Source: Planctomycetota bacterium (GTDB taxonomy: Bacteria > Planctomycetota > Phycisphaerae > WQYP01). Taken from it: a stretch of DNA of 64,000 bases. Positions 37,361-47,493 of this stretch are shown in pieces. The stretch covers positions 32,973 to 96,972 of the forward strand of contig JAKAEB010000006.1 in NCBI GenBank assembly GCA_021818445.1, written 5' to 3'. Below the pieces are notes generated by a model. It did no database searches. It saw only the letters and a list, made by a program, of their open reading frames with translations, and was not told the origin of the DNA. Positions within the stretch are counted from its first letter, which is position 1. Each line of letters begins with the position of its first letter. The position numbers and the translations under genes are program-made.

Positions 37361-37624
37361 TACCCTGTCCGAGTAACAGCATTGACTGCGATGGCATGGA
37401 TTTTGGCGGGCATCAAGAAGCGGCGGCGAGGGTGTATCGGGTGATACGCCGAGAAAGCCGCGCCGCAGAGGCCGGGCGAAAGCCGTGCCGCCCGGAGGGT
37501 GTGTCGTAAACGCCCCGTTGGCGGGTTTCCTCGCTCATCTTCGGCAGAGTTGCCGTCGGCCCAACGCCATGCATCCGGGGCATTTCCGGCACATCGCGGC
37601 TCTGCCATTACTTGAACAGACTCC
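37361..37624 (-). mobile_element. MITE-like element, copy 2 (inverted relative to copy 1)
   Basis: About 264 bases, matching the reverse complement of 35933-36213 through the whole length, with substitutions and two small deletions. Ends: CCCTGTCCGAGTAAC on the left and the complement of GGAGTCTGTTCAAGTAATGG on the right, so the terminal repeats have begun to decay. It covers the upstream side of the GH16 gene and lies about 110 bases before the glycogen synthase gene. Confidence 0.75.
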
Positions 37625-37735
37625 CAGGGTACAACGGATTCGCAGGTTGCGGAAACAACTGTTAAACTATCGCGTGCAAATGATGCCGGGATGAATTCAA
37701 TCAGGTGCGCCGTGATTTGAACAAGAGGGTTAGCC

Positions 37736-39826
37736 ATGCCGACAGATAGAAGCAAAATGGACCCAGCAACCGTAAAGGGCACCCATGAAGAAAGCGACCA
37801 AAAACCGGGCAAAAACAAAACAAGGCAGAAATTGGCCTCAAGGAAGCCATCGGGATTTGACCCCCCCGCCACGAATGGTATCGGCCCGGGTTCAGGAACT
37901 TTAACGGGACCCGTGCGGGGGCGCAGCGCCAAATCAGTCGAGGTGCACCGGTCGTTTGATCCGTTGCCGGCGCATCTGGAGGAGGCCCTGAAGAAGATGG
38001 CCTCCGCTCCCCCGCCGGTGGAGGTTGGCGCGGATGGAGCCGAGAGTCCGTTGCTGTTCGAACTCGCATGGGAAGTGTGCTGGCAACTGGGCGGCATTTA
38101 TACGGTGATCCGCTCGAAGGCGGCCACGATCGTCAATGCGTGGCAGAAGCGCTACTGCCTGATTGGGCCATACAACGCCGATACGGCTGCGATTGAATTT
38201 GAACCCGCAGCCGCCCCGCCGATCATTGCCCACGCGATTGATCGTCTGGCACAGGCCGGTGTGAAAGCATACTACGGATATTGGCTCATCGATGGCCGGC
38301 CGCAGGTGATTCTGCTGGATTTTCGCGCGGCATTTAATCGACTGGGCGAATTCAAACACATGCTCTGGGCGGATCATCGCGTGGAGTCGCCACCGGCAGA
38401 TGGTGATGTGGACAACGTCATTTCATTCGGCTTTCTCGTCGGGATGTTTTTTCAGGCATTGTCCGGCGTATGCGGAACCAAGCGTCCGATTATCGCGCAC
38501 TTTCACGAATGGATGAGCGGCCTGGGGCTGATGCGCATCAAATATCTTAAACTGCCGGTATCGACGGTTTTCACCACGCACGCCACGCTGCTGGGGCGGT
38601 ATTTATGCACGGATAACCCGGACTTTTACTCTAAAATTGACCACATCAATCCCGATCATGCGGCGGGGCATTACAACATCTACGCCCGCTACTGCATTGA
38701 AAGGGGCGCGGCCAATCTGGCCGATGTATTCACGACAGTTTCAGATGTGACAGCAATGGAGGCGGAAAAGCTGCTGTGCCGCCGACCGGATGTCATCACG
38801 CCCAATGGCCTTAATATTAATAAATTTTCGTTTGTTCATGAATTTCAGAATCTGCACAAACAGTACAAAGAGGCGATTCATAAGTTCGTGGCGGGGCACT
38901 TTTTCCCGTCGTACACGTTTGATCTTGACCGCACCATCTATCTATTCACCGCGGGACGCTATGAATACACCAACAAGGGAATCAATTTGTTCATTGAGGC
39001 GCTGGCGCGGCTTAACCACTGGATGCGCAGTGCCAACATACCGATGACGGTGGTGGCGTTTATTATTACGCGGGCTAATTTCCGCAGTATGAATGTGGAT
39101 GTATTGAAGAACCAGGCATTATTCGATGATCTGGGCGAGGCGTGCAAACGAGTGTCGGAACACATGGGCAGCCGGCTGTTTCATCATGTCAGCATGGGCC
39201 GAATACCGAATTCGAATGACCTGATCGATGAAGAAGACATGGTAAGGCTTAAACGCAGCATGCATGCCTGGCGGAATTGGCGTCAGCCATCAATTGTCAC
39301 CCATGATCTATGGGACGATGCCAATGATCCCATCCTGCAGCAATTGCGCTATTGCCGACTCTTCAACAGCCGGGAAGACCCGGTAAAGGTGGTGTTTCAT
39401 CCGGATTTTCTCTCGGCCACGTCCCCGCTGATCCGGCTGGACTACGACCAGTTTGTCCGCGGGTGCCACATGGGGGTATTTCCCAGTTACTATGAGCCGT
39501 GGGGTTACACACCCATGGAATGTGTTGCCAGCGGTGTAACGGCGGTGACCAGCGATCTGGCAGGTTTTGGCAGTTATGTTATGCGCAACATTGCGGACCC
39601 TGCCAATCAGGGGTTGTTTGTGGTTGAGCGTCGCAGCAACAGCTTTGACGCCGCGGCCAACCAACTGACAGAAATATTATTTAATTATGCGATCAAGGAA
39701 CGCCGGGGCCGCATTGAATTGCGAAATCGCGTCGAGCGATTAAGCGAATATTTTGATTGGGCCAATTTGATCACTCATTACTCGCATGCGTACCGGCTGG
39801 CGTTGAGAGAAAAGGCACCAAGTTAA
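37736..39826 (+). CDS. Eukaryotic-type (GT3) glycogen synthase
   Basis: A 696-residue glycosyltransferase that extends alpha-1,4-glucan from a nucleotide-glucose. Many motifs follow the animal/fungal GYS family rather than bacterial GlgA: FELAWEVCWQLGGIYTVIRS (about 107-126), IAHFHEWMSGLGL, FTTHATLLGRYLCTDN, DVFTTVSDVTAMEAEKLL, DVITPNGLNINKFSFVHEFQ, and the C-terminal FPSYYEPWGYTPMECVASG with the donor-binding Glu. The first about 100 residues are a polar, Pro/Lys-rich extension of low complexity. Related GT3 enzymes occur in Bacteroidetes and some planctomycetes. No branching enzyme is adjacent. It may be cotranscribed with the GH79 gene 40 bases downstream, though their functions differ. 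Confidence 0.85.
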   Translation: MPTDRSKMDPATVKGTHEESDQKPGKNKTRQKLASRKPSGFDPPATNGIGPGSGTLTGPVRGRSAKSVEVHRSFDPLPAHLEEALKKMASAPPPVEVGADGAESPLLFELAWEVCWQLGGIYTVIRSKAATIVNAWQKRYCLIGPYNADTAAIEFEPAAAPPIIAHAIDRLAQAGVKAYYGYWLIDGRPQVILLDFRAAFNRLGEFKHMLWADHRVESPPADGDVDNVISFGFLVGMFFQALSGVCGTKRPIIAHFHEWMSGLGLMRIKYLKLPVSTVFTTHATLLGRYLCTDNPDFYSKIDHINPDHAAGHYNIYARYCIERGAANLADVFTTVSDVTAMEAEKLLCRRPDVITPNGLNINKFSFVHEFQNLHKQYKEAIHKFVAGHFFPSYTFDLDRTIYLFTAGRYEYTNKGINLFIEALARLNHWMRSANIPMTVVAFIITRANFRSMNVDVLKNQALFDDLGEACKRVSEHMGSRLFHHVSMGRIPNSNDLIDEEDMVRLKRSMHAWRNWRQPSIVTHDLWDDANDPILQQLRYCRLFNSREDPVKVVFHPDFLSATSPLIRLDYDQFVRGCHMGVFPSYYEPWGYTPMECVASGVTAVTSDLAGFGSYVMRNIADPANQGLFVVERRSNSFDAAANQLTEILFNYAIKERRGRIELRNRVERLSEYFDWANLITHYSHAYRLALREKAPS

Positions 39827-39868
39827 GCCGTGGCGCGGCGCTGCCCGACTGATTACGGAGGTATATCG

Positions 39869-41374
39869 ATGACATCGAGGCGAGCCTGCCTGGTTATTGT
39901 TTCAGCGTCCCTGCTCCTCATGAGCAGCAGCAGCATGCTGGCTTCGGCGGCCGGGCGGCATGCTGAATCCGATGTAATCAATGTGTCGGCCAGCGTTTCG
40001 AACGCTCCCTCGGGGCAACCGGTTCCCGGTATGTTTATGGGTTATTCCATAGAATGGGGGCTTATCGGGAGAATGCTGGAAAGGCGGCACGGTCGCTTCG
40101 CCACCCTGGCCGATTCGATCAACGACCTTGAGGCATTCACCGGTCCTGCACTGCTGCGCATTGGCGGCAATTCAGAAGATGAGGCGGCGTATGATCTTCC
40201 CGCTGATGGAAATCTTCCAAAATTCGTTCACATTAACATCGTCCCGAAAACGCTTGAGCGCATGCGCGAGTTGGCCAAAGCCACCGGCTGCCAATATGTC
40301 ATCGGTCTGAATCTGGGGGTCAATCAACCCTTGCTGGCGGTGCGACTGGTTAAGGCGGCAGAGCGGTTGGTGGGCCGCCGCCATATTGCGGCCTTTGAAA
40401 TCGGCAACGAATCGGACTTCCTTGGGCGTTTTGGCGGCTGGTGGAAACATGATAATTTTTCAATGTACCTGCGGCGGTGGACGCGCTATTATCGCGCCAT
40501 TGCCCCTTACCTCGGCAACACAATAAAAATTGAAGGTCCGGCTTTTGGCGGCGAAGGATGGTTCAAACAATTACCGGATTACCTGCGCCGGGAGCACACC
40601 CGCCTCTGTGTGGTATCGCTTCATCGGTATCCACTTGGAGCCCCCATTACCAATCCGCATTCACCGCAGTTTGCAAGCATTGCCCATTTACTCGAGCGCA
40701 ACACCGCGGAACAATTCGCCCGGGAAATACGCCGGGTCAGACACATGGCGGCCCCCTACCACCTGCCGGTGCGGTTTGGTGAGATGAATTCCGCCTGGGG
40801 AGGTGGCAAAGAGGGGGTAAGCAACACCTTTGCCTCCACCCTATGGGCGGCAACCACGCTGCTGGATATTGCGCGTGTTGGCGGCGCAGGCGTTAACCTT
40901 CATATGTCGCAAGGCGTCGATCAATTTTCGGGTTGGTATGGACCGTTGCGCTTTGGGCCGCATGGACGATTGCACTTCATGCCCGAATTTTACGGCATGC
41001 TGGCGGCCGCCGATGTGATGCAGGGTGGCGGCCGACCGGTGACGATTCAACTCCATACGCGATTGAATGTGAGTGCGTTTGCCTTTCAAGCCCCGCACCA
41101 CATCCTGCGGGTGGCCGTTATCAATCGCACGCCGGCGGCACGATTGATCATTCATCTCGGTCTGCGAGGCTCCATGAAACTGATTCGAAGCTATCTAATA
41201 ACCGCTCCAAGCCTCCGCGCTACAGATGGGTTAAAAATCGTCGGTGAACGCCAAAGCGGTCCGGCGTTTGGGCGTATGATGCATACCAAGTTGTCGCGAA
41301 TACACGTACCTGCTGAAGGCCGCGTTTTATCGAGTCCGCCCGGGTCGATTGTCATTGAAACATTTGGCAGGTGA
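39869..41374 (+). CDS. GH79-like glycoside hydrolase (beta-glucuronidase/heparanase family), exported
   Basis: A 501-residue secreted enzyme. Signal peptide about 1-28 (VIVSASLLLMSSSSMLASAAG). A TIM-barrel region holds the acid/base Glu in FEIGNESDFLG (around residue 185) and the nucleophile Glu in VRFGEMNSAWGGG (around residue 305); together with LLRIGGNSED near residue 100 these fit GH79. A small beta domain forms the C-terminus. Expected substrates are glucuronosides, for example in arabinogalactan proteins. CGGAGGTATATCG supports the ATG at 39869 over an earlier GTG-like frame at 39830. Confidence 0.8.
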   Translation: MTSRRACLVIVSASLLLMSSSSMLASAAGRHAESDVINVSASVSNAPSGQPVPGMFMGYSIEWGLIGRMLERRHGRFATLADSINDLEAFTGPALLRIGGNSEDEAAYDLPADGNLPKFVHINIVPKTLERMRELAKATGCQYVIGLNLGVNQPLLAVRLVKAAERLVGRRHIAAFEIGNESDFLGRFGGWWKHDNFSMYLRRWTRYYRAIAPYLGNTIKIEGPAFGGEGWFKQLPDYLRREHTRLCVVSLHRYPLGAPITNPHSPQFASIAHLLERNTAEQFAREIRRVRHMAAPYHLPVRFGEMNSAWGGGKEGVSNTFASTLWAATTLLDIARVGGAGVNLHMSQGVDQFSGWYGPLRFGPHGRLHFMPEFYGMLAAADVMQGGGRPVTIQLHTRLNVSAFAFQAPHHILRVAVINRTPAARLIIHLGLRGSMKLIRSYLITAPSLRATDGLKIVGERQSGPAFGRMMHTKLSRIHVPAEGRVLSSPPGSIVIETFGR

Positions 41375-41481
41375 GAAACCAGCCGCAATGAAGGCCCTGC
41401 TGTGCGTGGTGCAGGTGGGTCTGAGATTCCGGATGCCGATATTCGTTCGAAACGTTAGACCGGAGGCGTCAGCGAAACAGC

Positions 41482-43806
41482 ATGTCAGACACGCATATCG
41501 AGCCTCGCATCGCAACTGACCCGAAGACAACCACGAATGAGTCTATTCTTGCCGCCCTCGATTTTGACATGCCGGATATTGATGTCGTATCCGACCAGTA
41601 CATGACCACGGTGGTGGCTGCTCTGCTTTTTTTGTTCATTCAATTTTCAATATTGGCGGCCTTGGTCGGGGGATTGATATGGGGTCTGGTCGCCATGCTG
41701 GCGCATTTTTCCAATGCCCCCAGCGCCTGTTTCTGGGGCATCATTGTTGATGCCGTGGTACTGCTGTTTCTGCTTAAGCCGCTGTTTTTTCGCGCCGCGC
41801 CGGTCGATTCCGGTCGTAACTGTGTTATCAGCCGCGACGACGAGCCTTTCCTGTATGACTTCGTTGAAAAGCTCTGCCGACGGATTGATGCACCGCTGCC
41901 AGACACGATTGTTTTAAGTTTAGACGCCAACGCCAGCGCGCGTATGAAATCGCCCATCAGCGGCAGGATGGAATTGACACTTGGACTTCCGCTGCTCTCG
42001 GTGTTTCCATTGCGAATCCTCATAGCTGTACTGGCACACGAGTTGGGGCATTTTCGTCAGCGCGGTGCCTTGCGATTATCACATATGGTCTTCTTTATTC
42101 ATCGGTTCATGCATCAGGTGCTATACCATCGCGATGCCATTGACCGCTTTTTCAAGCGCCTGCGCACCATTCGTAATATTTATTTTATGGCGGCGAATGC
42201 CATCATTTTCATCTCAGTTGAATCCATGCGAGGACTGCTTTGGCTGTTGCTGGTAAGCGGCCTGTGGACTACCTGCCGGGTTGGGCGGGGGATGGAATTT
42301 GACGCAGATCGCTTTGCCGCAAAACTTGCCGGCCGGAACGAACTGGCAAAAGTTCTCGAGGCACTTCACTTCGTCAATATCGGAGCCTGTCACGCCATGG
42401 GCGATGTGAATGCGGCGATGCAGGAAAGGGCTTTACCCGATGATATGGTGAGGTTGGTAGTCGCCGACGCTGTATCGATGGCCCGATATAAGGATGAAAT
42501 TTTTGCGGATCTGCGCCATGAACAGACACGCTGGAATTCCAGTCATCCATGTTTGACAGACCGCCTGAATAACATTGCCGATATTGACAATGCGGGCGTG
42601 CTGCAAGTTGACGTGCCGAGCACCCGCTTACTGACTGATTTCAACGTGGCCTGTCAGAATCTGACGCGGCGGTACTATGATCGGCAACTTGGAGATCTAC
42701 GAAAACGCATCGCGATGGTCAGTTCACGAAAGCTCGCTGCGGCTCGCATTCACAGCCGCCATGGAAGACAACGGGTGCAACATTATTTTCGCACGGGAGT
42801 TGGGATTGCCAGGCGTATCCTGCCAGTGCCAGGTTCTCTCGTGCGGGCGGACGACGCCAGCCACGCGCTGACGCAACTAAAAGAGATACGATCCAAATTG
42901 CTGACCATGCATCAGCGTGTGGACATTCAATCCGGGCCGGAGTTGGAATCGCTGACGCAGGCACGTACGGTGATTCGTGGACACATCGCTGCACTGGAAT
43001 TGATTATCACATTGGTATGGAAAATAAACCGTCATGCCAATCTGCGAGGCATCCAGAGGTGGCGAAAGAAATTGACCCGGCAGGCAAAGCAAATTGAAAC
43101 GCGAATTACGGCTCTCGCGGAAGACATCCACACACTCGATGCCCTCTCCCGCAAGCGCCTTGCGCTTGTCATGTCACTGCTGCACACTCCGATATCGCTG
43201 GCGACCGGCACCAATATGTCGCGACTTCGATCCAGAGCCGCAAGCCTGGCCAGACGGGCCGAGGCAATCGACAACGTGACGGGCCTTGTCGTTCAGATGC
43301 GCGAAAGTGTCGCCAGACTGGAAATTTTTGCCCGTCAATATACTCCGGTGATTAATCGGTCGCTGGCAGAGCCTGTCAATGTTACAGCCAAAAGCCTGGT
43401 GGCCGATCTGACGCAGTTTATCAAAGATTTCAGCGAGCAACCGGAATTGATCAAAACAGCGACGGAGCAGGCGGCCATTGGAAGAATCCTGCCCCTGGCG
43501 GTGACCGACCCTGCCAATCTGGGCGAATTGCGGCGCAGTGCCACCGCAGCGATCAGCTATCTCGGGCCGGTCGTTGCAGAACTGCAGGCCCAGACGGCCG
43601 GACTGGCGATGGACGTGGAAAAGGCGCTGGGGCTGGAGGATTTACCGGCTCCACTGATAGAAACTGAGGCGCGGCAGGCCGAAAACCGTAAAAAACAATT
43701 GCGAACCGCTCAACGATATTGGATTGTTAATGGCGTACGGGCAGCGGGCGGACTGGCGGCCGTGGTGTCGATTATACATTTTCTATTTCAAGCGATGGCA
43801 CGTTAG
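41482..43806 (+). CDS. M48-family membrane metalloprotease with long helical C-terminus
   Basis: A 774-residue integral membrane protease. Two membrane segments (about 38-62 and 80-97) precede the catalytic domain with HExxH at His186-Glu187-His190 (AHELGHF) and the third zinc ligand Glu272 in GMEFDADRFA. This is the Ste24/HtpX architecture. The region from about 380 to 750 is a long charged helical or coiled-coil extension, ending in a C-terminal hydrophobic segment (VRAAGGLAAVVSIIHFLF). It is longer than HtpX (about 290 residues). The substrate is unknown; membrane-protein quality control is the family role. Confidence 0.85.
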   Translation: MSDTHIEPRIATDPKTTTNESILAALDFDMPDIDVVSDQYMTTVVAALLFLFIQFSILAALVGGLIWGLVAMLAHFSNAPSACFWGIIVDAVVLLFLLKPLFFRAAPVDSGRNCVISRDDEPFLYDFVEKLCRRIDAPLPDTIVLSLDANASARMKSPISGRMELTLGLPLLSVFPLRILIAVLAHELGHFRQRGALRLSHMVFFIHRFMHQVLYHRDAIDRFFKRLRTIRNIYFMAANAIIFISVESMRGLLWLLLVSGLWTTCRVGRGMEFDADRFAAKLAGRNELAKVLEALHFVNIGACHAMGDVNAAMQERALPDDMVRLVVADAVSMARYKDEIFADLRHEQTRWNSSHPCLTDRLNNIADIDNAGVLQVDVPSTRLLTDFNVACQNLTRRYYDRQLGDLRKRIAMVSSRKLAAARIHSRHGRQRVQHYFRTGVGIARRILPVPGSLVRADDASHALTQLKEIRSKLLTMHQRVDIQSGPELESLTQARTVIRGHIAALELIITLVWKINRHANLRGIQRWRKKLTRQAKQIETRITALAEDIHTLDALSRKRLALVMSLLHTPISLATGTNMSRLRSRAASLARRAEAIDNVTGLVVQMRESVARLEIFARQYTPVINRSLAEPVNVTAKSLVADLTQFIKDFSEQPELIKTATEQAAIGRILPLAVTDPANLGELRRSATAAISYLGPVVAELQAQTAGLAMDVEKALGLEDLPAPLIETEARQAENRKKQLRTAQRYWIVNGVRAAGGLAAVVSIIHFLFQAMAR

Positions 43807-43907
43807 TTGAATCGAGATTTCGGCACAATGCCACGCCATCATTGCAACGTGATACCGGGCAAAAATTGCAGATCACCCCGCCTGTCAATTTTACGGAATG
43901 CTGCGAA

Positions 43908-43978
43908 CTCGGGGGCCTGGATTCGAACCAGGACAAGCAGAACCAAAATCTGCTGTGCTACCGTTACACCACCCCCGA
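43908..43978 (-). tRNA. tRNA-Gln (anticodon TTG)
   Basis: Read on the minus strand: acceptor TCGGGGG pairs with CCCCCGA, a short D arm (GTG...CAC), anticodon stem GCAGA/TCTGC with loop TTTTGGT (anticodon TTG), and T arm CCTGG-TTCGAAT-CCAGG. The discriminator base is G and CCA is not encoded. Length 71 nt. Confidence 0.92.
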
Positions 43979-44218
43979 ATAGGTATCAGCAGGACGAAGA
44001 ATTATAGCGTTTTGTGCCGGGTCATGCACGGCCGCCAATTCAAGCCCAAAGTGCATAGCACACGCGTCTGCATGTCAGCCTGAATCTTGACTTGCCCGCT
44101 CGTGCACGAAAAGGCACCTTTAATCCAAAATGCAACGGCCGATAGTGGCGAGGAATAAGCTTTAGCATCCCCAAGTTATCGAAGTGCCTCCGCATGGCCA
44201 ATCTTCGCAGAAGCGGTT
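43979..44218. other. Intergenic region beside tRNA-Gln
   Basis: Together with 43807-43907 this makes about 340 non-coding bases around the tRNA. No tandem tRNA, attachment-site duplication or integrase was seen. It presumably holds the tRNA promoter and the 3' end of the leftward GH35 transcript. Confidence 0.4.
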
Positions 44219-47185
44219 TTAATGGCCGCCCACAAGCATCCAGCGTAATCTTGATGCGACCGGGTCAATAACTATTTTGGCACCGTGGGGATATCCACCT
44301 TGAATATCAAACCATTCGAGTTGATTTTCGCCGGGATGCAGCCATACCGACGGTATATAAAGCCCGCCGGCCGCCGGTATGTTTTTGTCGGGGTATAAGC
44401 CCAGATCATGCCCATTGACATAAATGTGCCCGCGATGCAATTGCCCCCAGTCCGCACGAAGCACCATATGCCAACCAACCTGCCCACCCGGTTGCCACTT
44501 GAAGTTGGCCCGGTACAGACGCGGCAGGGGCATATGACCCAGTTGAGTCATCGGCTGCCACGCTTTACGGCCGTAATCAGGAGTTAACCCACCTTGCATA
44601 CGCCAGTTAACAACAGGCTGCCGAACACGAAATTTATTAATAGTAGCGGTGCCCATAATTCCGCCGGCACCCGAAAGATTCTCCACCAGCACCACAATCC
44701 GATTGCGGCCGTTGGGTTTCCAGTTGGTGCCGGCCGAAATGGAAAAGGCCTTCCCCCATCCGTGATGTGATCCGGCGAGATGGCCGTTGACGAATATCCA
44801 GCCGTTGTCGTCCACATCGGTGAAGTTCAGTATCGCATGCGATTTGCCATCACCCATAAGCGTGGTCTCATACGCGGCATAACCGGAATGACCATGAAAA
44901 TAGTCGGCACCTGTCCTGACCACCTGCGAGGCACCGATTGTGGCACCTGTGCGTTCAATTTTCCGCTCATCCTGGGGCAGCGAACCGGCCATAGGCGTCA
45001 CACGCCATTGCGTAATCGCTGATGAGTTGCCCTCTTCCACAAAGACCGGCCCCCACAATCCTTTGGCCAGGACTTTATTAATTTTGCCATAATAGTTGTA
45101 GAGTTTATTCCGGCCATATTCGCCGGTAAAGATGGCCAGCACATTTTTTCCAGCGTGCAGAAGGGCATTGATTTCCTTGCCGGTTATCGGCTTTGCCCGC
45201 CCGTCTACGAAGGATATGCCGTCATCGGCGACGTGCGAGAGCACAATCTGATAATCACCGGCACGCGATACCGATATGGACGATCGATACCAGCACCACG
45301 GACTGGTCGTGACACCGTCGTAACCCATGGGCATCGGATCGCGGGTTTTCAGCCATGCCTGATCATTGAAGTTGATTTCGGCAGGTGCGGTAAGGGTTCG
45401 ATACTGCCAGTCAGTAAGTTTCGGTGCCCGGGGTTGACGTGTCATGAACGCCAGCATCTTCAGGTCGATGGGTGTCTGTTGCGCCCCCCAGGCAGTCGCC
45501 GATTTTGCCCCGACGTTGATTGGAGCGCTGCCATATATATGCATGGATGCCACCGTGCCGGCCACCTTTCCCACATAGGCAGGGCCTTGAACGACCAACG
45601 GGCCGACGGGTGAGTTAACAAACCATGTGCAATCGGCCGCAGCCGTAGATTCAGCAATCACTCTGAGCACATGCGTTCCGGCGACGGCGGTCGATACGGA
45701 TGGATCTTTTCCAAACCGCGTGGCCAAAGCAAATTCCACCTCTGCACCGGTGCCCTGCACCTTGCGTAGCGAACCATGAAGTACCGGCCCGCCATCAGCG
45801 CTGAACGTGATGTGGGATCGAGTTCCGATTTGACCGTAAACAGCGATCGTCGTCACATGACCACTCTGCTGAAGGCCAAGAATAGAGCTTTCTGCCCGAA
45901 CAATTCCAAACCCATGGCCGATGGAAGCATGAAGAACGATGGGCATAATTTCCAACGGACGGAGTTTTATTTTCCGGCCGCTTCGAAGTGTGGCCACGAC
46001 CGGGGAATGACCCGCGTTATCAAGAAAAACAATAGTCCCTGCGGGTCCCCGGCGTGCCAGCACACGGGCACCGGTGGCAAAATTCTTGTACAACCGATCG
46101 GCGTTGACGCTGTTGGAAAGAATATTTTCAAAGCTGCGGGCAAAATAATTCGCCCGCTTCATCTGGTAGTAAATGGGCCGTAAGTCGCCGGCCTGACCGA
46201 TGGCGGCGGAGTAGTCGTAGCCCGCAGCCAGTTCATCATCATTCCACATGCCAAAGTTGGTGCTTCCCACCAGCATGTAAAAGTTATACCCTGCGCCACC
46301 AAACGCAATAATCTTCCAGATTCGCCGATTCACCAGCATCTGCTGCTGGCGCGGCATGGCCCCGTATCCCTGGTACCAATTGGGCGACGACCAGAACTCG
46401 GTGGTGTACCATGGACTGATACGGTGGGCATCGTTCCATGGCTTATGGCCTGCGGGATCAAAGCCATGATGCATGCCACTGAAGAAGGTCGGCACAACAA
46501 TCCCTTCGGTGCGGGCAATCTTCAGCAGGTGATGATAATAAGCTGTATGCATGGCGGTGCCCCAGCCAGATGAGTCTTCATTTTCAAGCTGAACCAAAAT
46601 CACCGGTCCACCACGATTTATCTGATGGCTGACAACAATCGGTAACAGACGCTTCCAAAATGCCGCGAGGGGTTGCATGAATGCGGCATCGTTATGCCGA
46701 ACGTAAAGATTCTTGATAAATTCCAGCCATACCGGATAACCGCCGCTATCCCATTCGGCGCAGTCATAGGGGCCGCATCTTACTGTGGCATACATACCCA
46801 TCTGATGCACCAAATCAAGGAAATGCGCCAGATTAGCCCGGCCCTTCCAGCGGAAAATATGTGCGCGAGATTCTTGAAAGTTCCAAAATACATAAGTTTG
46901 GACGGTATTGAAGCCAGCCCGCTTCATCTTCAAAAGCCGATTCCGCCACAATTTTTCCGGCACGCGGGCATAATGAAAGCTACCCGAGCAGATGAACGTT
47001 CGTTTACCATTGATAACAAAACCGCGTCCATCAATGCGAATGTACGGCTTGGCCGGTCCCAAGGGCGGAAACATATTGCTATTGGCCAACGCATAGTTAC
47101 ATGCTGTGGCAATGTATGCCACGAAAAGCCAGGCAGCCACCAATCCGATCCGACTGTGATACCAGCGCGAGGACAAAGCAGGCAT
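44219..47185 (-). CDS. Large GH35 beta-galactosidase, exported
   Basis: A 988-residue secreted enzyme removing beta-galactose. Signal peptide about 10-33 (IGLVAAWLFVAYIATACNYA); a lipobox-like Cys occurs there, but the context is weak. The GH35 barrel (about 45-370): FICSGSFHYARVPEKLWRNR, then FNTVQTYVFWNFQE, the acid/base Glu in VQLENED (about residue 203; usual form VENEYG) and the nucleophile Glu in YTTEFWSS (about 263). MLVGSTNFG replaces the common GGTNFG. Several jelly-roll domains follow, with WLKTRDPMPMG and WIFVNGHLAGSHHG typical of GH35 C-termini. Start chosen at 47185 (CGGAGATTCACCT upstream); the frame is open to 47359. Confidence 0.85.
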   Translation of the reverse strand: MPALSSRWYHSRIGLVAAWLFVAYIATACNYALANSNMFPPLGPAKPYIRIDGRGFVINGKRTFICSGSFHYARVPEKLWRNRLLKMKRAGFNTVQTYVFWNFQESRAHIFRWKGRANLAHFLDLVHQMGMYATVRCGPYDCAEWDSGGYPVWLEFIKNLYVRHNDAAFMQPLAAFWKRLLPIVVSHQINRGGPVILVQLENEDSSGWGTAMHTAYYHHLLKIARTEGIVVPTFFSGMHHGFDPAGHKPWNDAHRISPWYTTEFWSSPNWYQGYGAMPRQQQMLVNRRIWKIIAFGGAGYNFYMLVGSTNFGMWNDDELAAGYDYSAAIGQAGDLRPIYYQMKRANYFARSFENILSNSVNADRLYKNFATGARVLARRGPAGTIVFLDNAGHSPVVATLRSGRKIKLRPLEIMPIVLHASIGHGFGIVRAESSILGLQQSGHVTTIAVYGQIGTRSHITFSADGGPVLHGSLRKVQGTGAEVEFALATRFGKDPSVSTAVAGTHVLRVIAESTAAADCTWFVNSPVGPLVVQGPAYVGKVAGTVASMHIYGSAPINVGAKSATAWGAQQTPIDLKMLAFMTRQPRAPKLTDWQYRTLTAPAEINFNDQAWLKTRDPMPMGYDGVTTSPWCWYRSSISVSRAGDYQIVLSHVADDGISFVDGRAKPITGKEINALLHAGKNVLAIFTGEYGRNKLYNYYGKINKVLAKGLWGPVFVEEGNSSAITQWRVTPMAGSLPQDERKIERTGATIGASQVVRTGADYFHGHSGYAAYETTLMGDGKSHAILNFTDVDDNGWIFVNGHLAGSHHGWGKAFSISAGTNWKPNGRNRIVVLVENLSGAGGIMGTATINKFRVRQPVVNWRMQGGLTPDYGRKAWQPMTQLGHMPLPRLYRANFKWQPGGQVGWHMVLRADWGQLHRGHIYVNGHDLGLYPDKNIPAAGGLYIPSVWLHPGENQLEWFDIQGGYPHGAKIVIDPVASRLRWMLVGGH

Positions 47186-47403
47186 AGGTGAATCTCCGCT
47201 TGTTAATATTGCCACGTAAACTGCGGCTAAGGGAAAGAAATGGCCCACGACCATTTCGCCTGCGGTTAACCATAACCGGGCTGGCAACCATCGGCAATTT
47301 GTGCTTTGGCCCGCATGCACTCCCGCGCAGTCTGCGAAGGGACTATATTGTGAACCCACTACTTTGACAATGTGCCGCCAATAACTAACCCGATCGGGAT
47401 AGC

Positions 47404-47431
47404 CGCCGGCCGCGATCCGTGGCCTTATTTA
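47404..47431 (+). repeat. 28-bp direct repeat, copy 1
   Basis: Begins CGCCGGCCGCGATCC and ends CCTTATTTA; identical to 47591-47618, 187 bases away. Confidence 0.8.
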
Positions 47432-47493
47432 ACGTGGTTTCGGGACAAGGAATTTCGTGGCTTTGCTTATTTAAGTTGTTATATTCACCGTGG

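Noticed and set aside
37248..37397. Upstream extension of the GH16 gene by 50 codons
   Set aside because: Runs into the MITE-like repeat; the internal ATG at 37247 has a good ribosome-binding site and begins a clear export signal.
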